Assembly (NCBI GenBank): GCA_018350325.1
Contig: JAEVLN010000024.1
Coordinates: 341,248-405,247, forward strand
Source of the DNA: Globodera rostochiensis
Taxonomy: Eukaryota; Nematoda; Chromadorea; Rhabditida; Heteroderidae
Direction: 5' to 3'
Length of the DNA stretch: 64,000 nt
The notes beneath the pieces are model-generated. The model had not been told where the DNA came from. It saw nothing but the letters and a program-made list of their open reading frames with translations, and did no database searches. The position numbers and the translations under genes are program-made. Positions 9,854-17,501 of this stretch are shown one piece after another. The stretch's first letter is position 1. Each line of letters starts with the position of its first letter.

Positions 9854-11134
9854 TTAGAAATAAGAGATTTTTTTAAAATGAAGAGTCAATGTACATGTCC
9901 CATATTGGAATGGCATGAGGGCGCCGGAAGAAGTGCGGATTTCAATGAAAATTTCGGCAATCTCCTTTGTGATCAGGTTGTGGTATTGGACAGCGTTGTA
10001 GCACTCCTCAATCATGTCGTCGGCCGGCCCCCGGATGTTGACCATGCGAAGCACGGGTGCCACCACGTCGCCGACAATCACCGGTTCAATTAACCCTGGG
10101 GCGTACACGTAGAAGTTGGACACACCGCCCTTCATATCGGGCTGATAGCGCGCCACATGCAACGCCTCTGCCATATGGCGAGTGCTGAAGCCGAGAATGT
10201 AGGCAAGTTGCTCGGACAGCTCCACGTTTTTGATCCGGCGTTGGTCAAGCTCCAGTTGGAAGCGCTGCCGGTCTGCGTCAAAGCTGAAGCGACAGGACAG
10301 GCGCGCCTTACGATAGGAGTGAATCCATAGTTCCAGTCCGACCGGCAGATGCTTCTGCAGCATTTCCTGGTCTCGTTCACTCATCTGTTCCTTTACAGCT
10401 TGGTTCAGCAGGCCTGCATGAATAGAGTTGAACTGTTCTGCTTCCTGCTGTTTTTGTTGTTGTTGTTGTTGTTGATGCGTGTCATCGCTTGAACTTTCGA
10501 CCGCTGGCTCCACCCCCGTTGCAAAGGTGACGGCGGCTGATGCCTCGTCATCCTTTTTTTGCGTTATTGGCACATCCGCTGTTTGGTTAGTTGCAGCAGC
10601 ATCACCAGCAACGTCACGCTGTTGATCCCTGCTTTCTGGCTCTTTTTTCCTCTTTCGTTTTTCTTTCCCACCCGCAGGCTGTGTTGTTGTTGTTAGTTGT
10701 TGTTTTTTCTCCGGTTGTTGTTGTTGCTGTTGCTGTTCAATGACTCGTTGTGCAAATTCATTTTTTGCGGCCACCTCCGCCTCGGCGGACAAGCGATGAT
10801 ATTCACGTTGAAGGGTGCGCAGTTGGCTGGCCAACTGTTCGCTGCCATCCCCGAGTGCTGTATGCAAAGTGTCCAGCAGTTCATGGGGATTTCGCACGCT
10901 GCCAGCCGGAACGCGAATGAGCACTTCTTCGCCAGTCTGCCACTGGACGCGCACAAACTGCTCCTCCGTTGTGCCGAGAGAGGGCCAAGAGTGCGGGTAC
11001 ACCAACACGGCCAGCCCAACGCTCCATTGTGAGTTGAACTGCAGCTTTCGTGGCAAGCGCACGCGAAACGAGTTGGTCCGATTACCCTCCACGTTGGTGT
11101 TTGATGGCAGAACAATGTAGAAGGAGGAAGTCAT
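9854..11134 (-). CDS. Minor capsid protein / penton (single jelly-roll)
   Basis: ATG at 11134; 426 residues, one exon. The N-terminus SFYIVLPSNTN, then FRVRLPRKLQF and WSVGLAVLVYPHSW, and the C-terminal segment GGVSNFYVYAPGLIEPVIVG, then VAPVLRMVNIRG and PFQYGTCTLTLHF are the conserved Polinton minor-capsid (penton) blocks. The middle (about residues 130-250) is a Gln-, Lys- and Ser-rich insert made largely of CAA repeats, with a basic run KRKRKK, probably disordered. It would occupy the five-fold vertices next to the major capsid protein. Confidence 0.88.
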   Translation of the reverse strand: MTSSFYIVLPSNTNVEGNRTNSFRVRLPRKLQFNSQWSVGLAVLVYPHSWPSLGTTEEQFVRVQWQTGEEVLIRVPAGSVRNPHELLDTLHTALGDGSEQLASQLRTLQREYHRLSAEAEVAAKNEFAQRVIEQQQQQQQPEKKQQLTTTTQPAGGKEKRKRKKEPESRDQQRDVAGDAAATNQTADVPITQKKDDEASAAVTFATGVEPAVESSSDDTHQQQQQQQKQQEAEQFNSIHAGLLNQAVKEQMSERDQEMLQKHLPVGLELWIHSYRKARLSCRFSFDADRQRFQLELDQRRIKNVELSEQLAYILGFSTRHMAEALHVARYQPDMKGGVSNFYVYAPGLIEPVIVGDVVAPVLRMVNIRGPADDMIEECYNAVQYHNLITKEIAEIFIEIRTSSGALMPFQYGTCTLTLHFKKISYF

Positions 11135-11192
11135 CTGACGAGTGGGGTTGACCAGTGCAGCGTTGTAGCAGACTTACCGGCCCGGCCATCAT

Positions 11193-12498
11193 TTATATGA
11201 TAGAGGTGGCAGGAATCCAACTGTTCTGTTTGTCCGAATAACCGGCCCATTTAACAAGGCATTGCTCGACGCCTGCGCGGTTTTTGCGCCGCTTCAGCAC
11301 CCGTTCAATGTCGTAGACGGCGGGCCTTGCTGATCCGTCTTTGTCTTGCATGCCCTCTTTTTCCGGCGCTTCTTTCCCGCCAAGGGGAAGCACCAAGCAC
11401 AGGTCTTGCGCATAGAACCATCCGGTCAGCACCTCCCCATCGTCATCGCGCAGCTTATAGGTCACCGGGCTGCGTGTGGTGCGCACCTCCGCTACTGTGA
11501 ACTGTTCGTCGGTGAAGCGCGGCAAATAGCCCTTTTGAAACACGTGCTTATGCTTCTCAATGCGCACGCGATCGCCCACGCGAAAGCGACGGCCGCCATG
11601 CGTGCTCCCCAAGGTTGCCGATTTAGCCTTATCCACCAGTCGTCGTCTCAGCTGTTCAGCATTCCCAAAGTTAACAGTCGGTCGGTCGCATGCCAAAGAT
11701 GGCACTGTTGGGCGATGCATTTATAGCGCTGACAACACTTTGCACTACACCGGTCCAGCATTTGGTGCCTCGGTGGGTGAAATAGCGGTAGAGTCGCTCC
11801 TGTTTTTGGCAAATGTCTTCTGCAGTAGCAATGTGGGGGGGGGGGGGGGGGGGTAAACATACTTTGATGCTACGATTTGCACGCTCCGCTATGCCGGCAT
11901 GCCATTGCGGGGAGGTGTGCATGCAGTGATGTTGCACCTCCTTTTTGGCCAGGTAGTGCTGCACTGCATTGGCAGTGAACTCTTTGCCCTGGTCGGTCAT
12001 CAGTTTCCAAGGGGTGTAGCCGGCACGACGGAAAATGTGCTCAAAAGCTGTGACAATGTGTGCGGCCTGCTTGCTCAGCACTGGCTCCACAAACAGTTGT
12101 CGGCTCAGCGTGTCCACGCAGACCAACAGATAGGCATGCCCGCGATTGTAGCGCTTAAGCTGAACAAAGTCGGCCAAATCCGCCTGCCAATCCGTGTGCA
12201 GTCCTGATGCAAGGGTGGGCAGTCGTCGGAAGCGACGCACAGCCCGTCTGTGCAACGTGTACACGCGCTGACGTGACAAATAGCGTCGCGTCTCCGCCCT
12301 GGTAATTGCATGTTGGGGATGCGCGCGGGCTGCCTCGCGCAGCAACGGCTCCACACTGGTAAAGGCGGCAGGTGAACGCGTGTCCTTGTACAGCTGGTCC
12401 AGCAAACGCTCCACCAGGCGTTCGCGCCCCTCCCAACTTTTGGAGCCATCAGGTCCAAAGGCGCGGTTTGAACGCTGTAAGGCTCCTGTTCTTCCCAT
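11193..12498 (-). CDS. Maverick integrase (RVE/DDE core plus C-terminal chromodomain), frameshifted
   Basis: Exon 1 is 12498-11863 and exon 2 starts at 11799. The 63-nt intron (GTATGT...AACAG) contains a long C/G homopolymer. The N-terminal zinc-binding-like region has LLDQLYKDTRSPAAF. The DDE catalytic acids are visible as HTDWQADLADF, LMTDQGKEFTA and HAGIAERANRS. After NASPNSAIFGMRPTD the frame stops at 11671, while the rest (FGNAEQLRRRL, the SH3-like GDRVRIEKH, and the chromodomain ending CLVKWAGYSDKQNSWIP) continues in another frame. The shift falls at a CGAC tandem repeat around 11674-11690 and amounts to one base. Either the copy is broken or the assembly is wrong. The 5' end overlaps the upstream gene by 50 bp. 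Confidence 0.9.
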
Positions 12499-13750
12499 TC
12501 CGGTTGATGTTGCTGTTGTTGTTGTTGTTGTAGAGGTTAATGTTTGGAGCAGCCTTTTTAAAACTGCTCAACTTTGATGGGGGTAAACGACTCCGCCGCC
12601 CTTTTCCACCCAGGTTGTGTGGAGGAGGAGCAGCAGCACCACGCAGTTGTCTCTTCCTTGTGGTGCCAGTGAGGTTGCTGCCGCTGCTACTGCTCATGTG
12701 CGGCCGCTGCTGCTCTGTGGTCGTTGAAAACAGTGCAAGTGAGGCCTGCGGATCCTTTTTTGCATTGGTGATGAATGTCTGGTAGCCGGGCGGTGGCTTT
12801 GACTTTGGTGTGCCAGTTGGCGTCGCTGAGTGATGTCTTCCAACAAAATGGTAGGCGAGCACGGTGCGAATGTTGCTGTCCTTGATTGGCCGGTATTCGC
12901 CGTGCATGAGGCGGTACACTTGCAGTCCTTCGTGACCACCCACCCCCAGTGCTGCAGCATTTTGTTGCACATACTCCAGCACCTCTTGTTGCCGACGCGC
13001 AGCCTCTTCCGAATTGAATTTCGGTGCTGCAGCAGCAGCAGCAGTGCCTGTTGCGCCATTTGTTGTCGGTTTCGCTTCTGCGTTTTCTTGTTGTTTCTCC
13101 ATGGGGTAATGCCCCTTATCATCGCCCTCCTCCTCGCGCGCCTCCACCTCCATTTCATCACCAGTAAACGCCGAGGCAAATGAGGACGTGGATGGGTGTA
13201 CAGTGCGACTACCACGCCGCTTCGCCCCCACCACGTGTTCATTTGCTGCAACACTGCTTCTGCTGGCGCCAGTAGAAGCGTCAGATTCTGTAGACGGCGC
13301 CTCTGCCCCAGTTGCGGTCGGAGCATGCATGTGTCGTCTTTTTGTACGCAGGCGCACACGCGGTGGTGTTTCCGTTTGTTGGTGCATAATTGCGCCGGCC
13401 TCTGCCATCGCGTCACGCAGCACTGCTTTTGACGCCGCGTCGCTGGGCAATTGTGTGAGACGTACATTTGTCGGTCGCTCCTGCTCGTCCGCCAGCAGTT
13501 TCTGGTAACGCTTGAACTCCTGTTGATAGTGGATCAAGCGTTCGTCGCTGTTCATCAACTTTGCTGCATCATTGCTGCCCGCCAGGCGTGCCATGCGGGT
13601 CGCCGTATGCGCAATGGGCGTGACGGTGGCTGGTGCAGTTCCGGAAATGGTTGTCGGACCGGCGCTGTCCGACACACTGCCGCTCATCATCATCATCAAT
13701 TTGGCGTACATGTCTTCCGGTATGAGCAGCATACGCGTCGTGTGCTTCAT
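12449..13750 (-). CDS. Conserved Maverick protein of unknown function, Gln/Ala-rich
   Basis: The ATG at 13750 shares bases with the stop of the preceding gene (ATGA). About 433 residues; a longer frame upstream to 14032 belongs to shadow sequence. Recognisable blocks are the start MKHTTRMLLIPEDMYAKLM, then QQEFKRYQKLLADEQERP and VRTVLAYHFVGRH-like text near residue 320 (RTVLAYHFVGRH), then GTPKSKPPPGYQTFI. Similar blocks occur in other Polintons immediately upstream of the integrase, but no function is known. Long low-complexity, basic and acidic stretches separate them, and the C-terminus is Asn-rich then KPRLWT. It overlaps the integrase start. Confidence 0.65.
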   Translation of the reverse strand: MKHTTRMLLIPEDMYAKLMMMMSGSVSDSAGPTTISGTAPATVTPIAHTATRMARLAGSNDAAKLMNSDERLIHYQQEFKRYQKLLADEQERPTNVRLTQLPSDAASKAVLRDAMAEAGAIMHQQTETPPRVRLRTKRRHMHAPTATGAEAPSTESDASTGASRSSVAANEHVVGAKRRGSRTVHPSTSSFASAFTGDEMEVEAREEEGDDKGHYPMEKQQENAEAKPTTNGATGTAAAAAAPKFNSEEAARRQQEVLEYVQQNAAALGVGGHEGLQVYRLMHGEYRPIKDSNIRTVLAYHFVGRHHSATPTGTPKSKPPPGYQTFITNAKKDPQASLALFSTTTEQQRPHMSSSSGSNLTGTTRKRQLRGAAAPPPHNLGGKGRRSRLPPSKLSSFKKAAPNINLYNNNNNSNINRNGKNRSLTAFKPRLWT

Positions 13751-14289
13751 ATTTTTTGGGGTCGCGTCGTTGTTGTCGTTGTCTTTGTTGTCGACAGCGC
13801 GGACACCACTTTGTCTACAAGGAGTGGGAGCACGGTGCTGGCAAGCAGTCCGGCCAAAGCTGGCACCCCGCGACCAGTCTGTTGACGCAGCAGAAGGGTG
13901 CGTGCCCCGCGCGCGCTCCTGGTCTTGCTGAGGGTGCGCACAAGTTGCGCCTGGCCTCGTAGGCGGCGCAAGTGTGTGCTGCTGGTTGGCACCCGAGAGC
14001 GCAGCACGTTCAACGCGCACTCGACCAGGCACAACAATTGTTCAGTGCTTGCACTTCTGACCAACGTACGGTAGGCACGCCCGCGTGCTGAACGACACTT
14101 GGTCAGCCGTTGGATGAAGTCGATGTTCTGTCTGACGTACGGGCTTGGTCCGCCAAGTGTTGGGACAGCAACACTGATGCGCGTTCTTCCTCTCCTGCCC
14201 CGTACTGCTTTGTTTGCTGTTGATGATGTTTGTTTTGATGCCGGTTGGGTTGTTTTATTGTTGTTGTTGTTGTTGTTGTTGTTCTGCAT
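13747..14289 (-). CDS. Conserved small Maverick protein with hydrophobic C-terminal helix
   Basis: ATG at 14289 gives 180 residues; the frame extends eight codons more to a GTG. It starts with an Asn run encoded by the same CAA repeat that encodes the Gln tail of the ATPase in another frame. Conserved features: an arginine-rich region (VRGRRGRTR), LLCLVECALNVLRSRVP, a repeated RTLSKTRSARGARTLL motif, then GRGVPALAGLLASTVLPLL, a hydrophobic segment. Polintons and adintoviruses commonly encode a small protein ending in a GG/hydrophobic LPLL-type segment beside the ATPase. A membrane-active or core role has been suggested for such proteins, but none can be read here. Confidence 0.62.
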   Translation of the reverse strand: MQNNNNNNNNNKTTQPASKQTSSTANKAVRGRRGRTRISVAVPTLGGPSPYVRQNIDFIQRLTKCRSARGRAYRTLVRSASTEQLLCLVECALNVLRSRVPTSSTHLRRLRGQAQLVRTLSKTRSARGARTLLLRQQTGRGVPALAGLLASTVLPLLVDKVVSALSTTKTTTTTTRPQKI

Positions 14290-15016
14290 TGAACATTTCA
14301 GCACCCTGTGCACGTGGCAGGTACACGACGGTCAACTCGCCAGGATATATATGCGTTCTGAGTCGCATCGGTGGCCTTGTGGTGGGGTGCATGTCGATGA
14401 GCAGGTAGCCAAACGGCTCCGCTGTCGCATCCTCGTACGCCTCAATGAAGTGTGCAAGTGCACCGCCCGGGAACAGCTGTGTGCCCAGTGTACGCACTTG
14501 CAACGCGCCCGCCGGATTGCGTAACAGCACCAGATAGTGGGAATTGTTACGCGCAATGCGCAGCTCGCGCGTGAACAGATGCTGTGTCAACAGCACCACG
14601 CTGACTCCCCAGTTGTGAGACCCACGTGTGAACAGCACGTCTAGGAACGGAGCGCGCATGCCGACCATCAGGTCGTCCAGCACCAGCAACAGGCGGCCTT
14701 GCATGTTTCGCGCCTCACGCTGAACATGCGCCTCCTCTGGCACCCCGTGACAGACACGAATTGTAGTGTCCATTTGTTGCAGCCTCAACACCTCCTCATT
14801 CACTTCTCCAAAGCAGTAGAGCACCCCGTAGATGGGCGTGTCGACCATGGCCGCCAAATTGCTCAACATTCGCAATACCCATTGCGATTTTCCGCTTCCC
14901 GTGCAACCGGACACGCACATTGTGAACGGGTGACGGAAGACAGGCGGTGGCGGCGGCGGCGGCGTCGCCTGCGCCATTGTACAATGATGTTTCCATGCGG
15001 TTGTGTGTGCGCTCAT
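14255..15016 (-). CDS. A32-like FtsK/HerA DNA-packaging ATPase
   Basis: ATG at 15016; 253 residues, a second in-frame ATG is at 14977. A Pro run is followed by the Walker A motif SGCTGSGKSQW (about residues 36-46), then the Walker B motif RLLLVLDDLM (about residues 107-116) and SVVLLTQHLF, a sensor-like block as in poxvirus A32 and Polinton ATPases. The C-terminus is a pure Gln tail from a CAA repeat. It would pump the genome into the capsid. It is divergently oriented from the PAZ gene, with a TATA-rich stretch between. It overlaps the next gene downstream by 35 bp. Confidence 0.92.
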   Translation of the reverse strand: MSAHTTAWKHHCTMAQATPPPPPPPVFRHPFTMCVSGCTGSGKSQWVLRMLSNLAAMVDTPIYGVLYCFGEVNEEVLRLQQMDTTIRVCHGVPEEAHVQREARNMQGRLLLVLDDLMVGMRAPFLDVLFTRGSHNWGVSVVLLTQHLFTRELRIARNNSHYLVLLRNPAGALQVRTLGTQLFPGGALAHFIEAYEDATAEPFGYLLIDMHPTTRPPMRLRTHIYPGELTVVYLPRAQGAEMFNAEQQQQQQQQ

Positions 15017-15063
15017 CCATTTGTTTGCCTATCCGGCGACAGCAGCCCACTAAAATTGCACTC

Positions 15064-15079
15064 ATTTATATATATATAA
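15064..15079. promoter_or_regulatory. TATA-rich candidate divergent promoter
   Basis: TTATATATATATAA lies in the gap between the minus-strand ATPase (start 15016) and the plus-strand island that begins at 15124 or 15378. Position and sequence fit a core promoter, but the host is AT-rich so chance is possible. Confidence 0.3.
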
Positions 15080-15123
15080 CATAATTAAGCCTGATTTATT
15101 CATTTCATCTTCGAATCTCATAC

Positions 15124-15309
15124 ATGGACGCGATTCACTATGGCGCGTGGGTGGTTCAACCGGCATCCCAAACACCACCGGCAACAACCGGGGTTGAAAA
15201 GGGGAACAAAATTGGTGATTGTGTGGATGCCATCAACAGCAACAACATCAATAACACAACAACAACAACAATGCCTGCGACGTCGACAAGGCGAAGGCAG
15301 CGTCCGAAG
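15124..15309 (+). CDS. Possible upstream exon of the PAZ gene
   Basis: An open frame from ATG 15124 (MDAIHYGAWVVQPAS) runs into Asn/Thr repeats and a basic RRRQRPK. It meets a good donor (AAG|GTAACT) at 15310. It lies 45 bp after a TATA-rich stretch and upstream of the PAZ frame on the same strand. No strong acceptor in the right phase was found (a weak one precedes 15387), so linkage to the PAZ gene is speculative. It could instead be a short separate ORF or untranslated leader. Confidence 0.25.
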
Positions 15310-15377
15310 GTAACTGTGGGGTGGTGGTCGAAAGGGGTGGCTGTCAATTTAATTTGTTTGAGGTGGCAAAGTGATGA

Positions 15378-16348
15378 ATGAGAAAGATGAGCAGTCTGTT
15401 GGCGAGCTCCTCTACAAAGGTGGAACAAAAAAACCGACTTCTGAGCGAAAAGCAACAGGGTTTGAATCAGAAGAGGAGGAAGACGGGGAATCAGCCGCAT
15501 CCAGCGACGGCCGCAGCTTCATCAACCCGCGAACATGCACCACTCCTCTTCATTGACGATGATGATGATGATGATGATGATGATGAAGACGTTGTTGAAG
15601 ATGGTGGTGAAGAGGAGATGGAATGGGAGAGGGCGAAAACAAAAGTAACTGCCAATAAAAGCGGCACGACCGAAGGCCAAACCAGCGTCAATTTGCCACT
15701 GATTGACTACCTCTGCGCATACAACAACTCGTGCACGTTGAAAGAGCTGGACGCGCTGTTCCGTTGTGCGCCGGCGCGTCGACGCATGCTCGTACAACTA
15801 CAACAACACTGCAACCTGCGCACCGCACACTTACGCCCTTCTGAGCGTAACATTGTGTTGCATGCGCATGACTTTAGCGCGCTGAACGGCGACAAAACGT
15901 TTGCATGCGGCGGCTACCTGGGCTTGACGGTGGCTGCTTTATAGCACTTATGTCAAACAATCTATTTTCATGGTCGCCTTTTTTTACACAGGTGCGTCAA
16001 TACTATTTTGCAAAACACAGCATTCGGCTGAAGCACGCGCACCTGCCCACCCTGATCGAATTTGGCGGTGGCACACACGCGTCATATTACCCGCTCGAGT
16101 GTGTGCACGTGGTGCTAAGTGCATCCGCCGCTGGTGGTGCCGGTGGTAGTGGGGGCTGTGCTAACGCTGCGATTAACGATATAACAAACGGGAGCGGCCA
16201 TCGTTGGCGCGTGGCGCGTCGAACGCACGCACCGCCGAGTGCGGGCGGTTCATTCTGCTGGCCTCCGGGACTGACGTCATCAGCAGCAGCAGCTGCGGCG
16301 ACACCAGACGACGGCCACCGCTGTTGCTGTGCCGCATGTCGAAGATAG
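15378..16348 (+). CDS. Stand-alone PAZ-domain protein (Argonaute-derived), Maverick cargo
   Basis: Exons 15378-15929 and 15992-16348; 62-nt GT-AG intron, phase 0, acceptor TTTTTACACAG; about 302 residues. Residues 1-105 are low complexity, with an acidic Asp run from a GAT microsatellite. Residues 107-225 follow the Argonaute PAZ fold in order: LPLIDYLCAYNN (family: P-V-I-E-F-L-C), a middle block RRRMLVQLQQHCNL then DFSALNGDKTF, and, spanning the splice site, LT / VRQYYFAKHSIRLKHAHLP then YYPLECVHVV (family: V-x-x-Y-F...Y-x-I-x-L-x-Y-P-H-L-P...Y-L-P-L-E-V-C-x-I-V). PAZ binds 3' ends of small RNAs. No PAZ-preceding N domain, MID or PIWI follows; the tail is Gly/Ala/Cys-rich. A role as small-RNA binder or RNAi decoy is inference. 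A Dicer-type PAZ is less likely, given the PLE motif. Confidence 0.78.
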
Positions 16349-16503
16349 GCGCGCGTGTCGCGCGACCCCTGAAAATCACCTTAAAAAATACCCGTTTCCC
16401 CATCCATCACACTTTGTCACACATTTTTCAAATCGCAATATTTGCATGACGTGTGTGTACGCGTGTAAATGTTTCTTACGTACCCTGTTCTGAAGGATTA
16501 AAA

Positions 16504-17369
16504 ATGCAACAACAACAACAACAACAAATTTTGGTGCAAAACAGTACAACAACATTTCAACTCCATCTGTTGTCGTCCGTATGTTTCAGTGCCGACCAGT
16601 TTTTGGCGGTGGCACGTAACGCGTGGTGCACTGAGTACGCTCCGCAGCGCTTCCACGCCATTGTGATGCGTTTGCGTCAGCATGATGGACGCGTTGGAAC
16701 TGATGGCTCTTGCACGCACGACGGTAGCAGCACATCTACCACGTCAACAACAACCGCTCTCATCTTTCGCAGTGGGCGTGTTGTGCTCACCGGCGTCTCG
16801 TGTGGCTCCCTTACGCGCATTCGCAACCGTTGCATGCGTCAGGCACGTCGTGTATGCAAGCGGGTACGCATGGCTCTCGTGCGTGGAGGGCATGCCAGCG
16901 TTGCGGGCACGCTGGCCGTACGACATTTGACGGTGTGCAACCTTGTGTCCACCGTGCGCATGCCCTATCGCATCGACATTGAGAATTGGCACGACATCTA
17001 GGCGGCGTGCAACGATGCGCTGCGACTCGTCAAAATACTCTTGTTGCTGATGGTCAGGTGGGGCAGGCGCCACCATCACACCCGCACCTCATCAGTCATG
17101 TGAGGCGCGTTTGTCTGGATTTGTGCACCTTCCCAGCACTACGCTGCACCTTGGAGCTGGCGCGCGCTGGCGGCACGGGCGCCACGGACGCTCCTCAGCC
17201 TGGCGACGTAGCGAAAGCCGAGGGGGACGATGGGCGTCACGCATGTGCAACACCGTCACTGTTGTTCTTTGTCACTGGGCGTGTGATTGTCACCGGAGTG
17301 CGCGATCCGGTGGAACTGGAGTGTGCAACGCACGCCACGCGATGCCTATGTGCCCAATTTCGAAGATAG
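16504..17369 (+). CDS. TATA-binding protein (TBP) homologue carried by the Maverick, one frameshift
   Basis: ATG 16504 opens a short Gln run, then TBP repeat 1: VARNAWCTEYAPQRFHAIVM, a low-complexity insert (about residues 59-82), then TTALIFRSGRVVLTG and helix RIRNRCMRQARRVCKRV. Repeat 2 begins LTVCNLVSTVRMPYRIDIEN. There the frame stops at 16999, and the remaining repeat continues in the frame running to 17369 (TFPALRCTLE, insert, SLLFFVTGRVIVTGV). The break is one base near 16984-16987, with no splice signals. All four DNA-intercalating Phe positions of TBP are kept (RF, LIF, TF, LFF). Cellular TBP nucleates Pol I/II/III initiation. Here it might drive element promoters. It is downstream of and co-oriented with the PAZ gene. 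Confidence 0.82.
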
Positions 17370-17501
17370 ACTACCCTCCCCTCCCATCACCCCCCCCCCA
17401 CCATGAACATTTCCAAACGCATATTGATTAAGAATCTTTTTTTTGCTATATGTGGACATTTGTAAAATAATAACATGTGTTGTCACTGGTTGGTCGTGTT
17501 G

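Noticed and set aside
15992..16348. A MID/PIWI continuation after the PAZ domain
   Set aside because: The frame ends at 16348 in low-complexity Gly/Ala/Cys sequence. An alternative frame after 16200 shows weak Argonaute-linker-like residues but no MID or PIWI motif before TBP begins.
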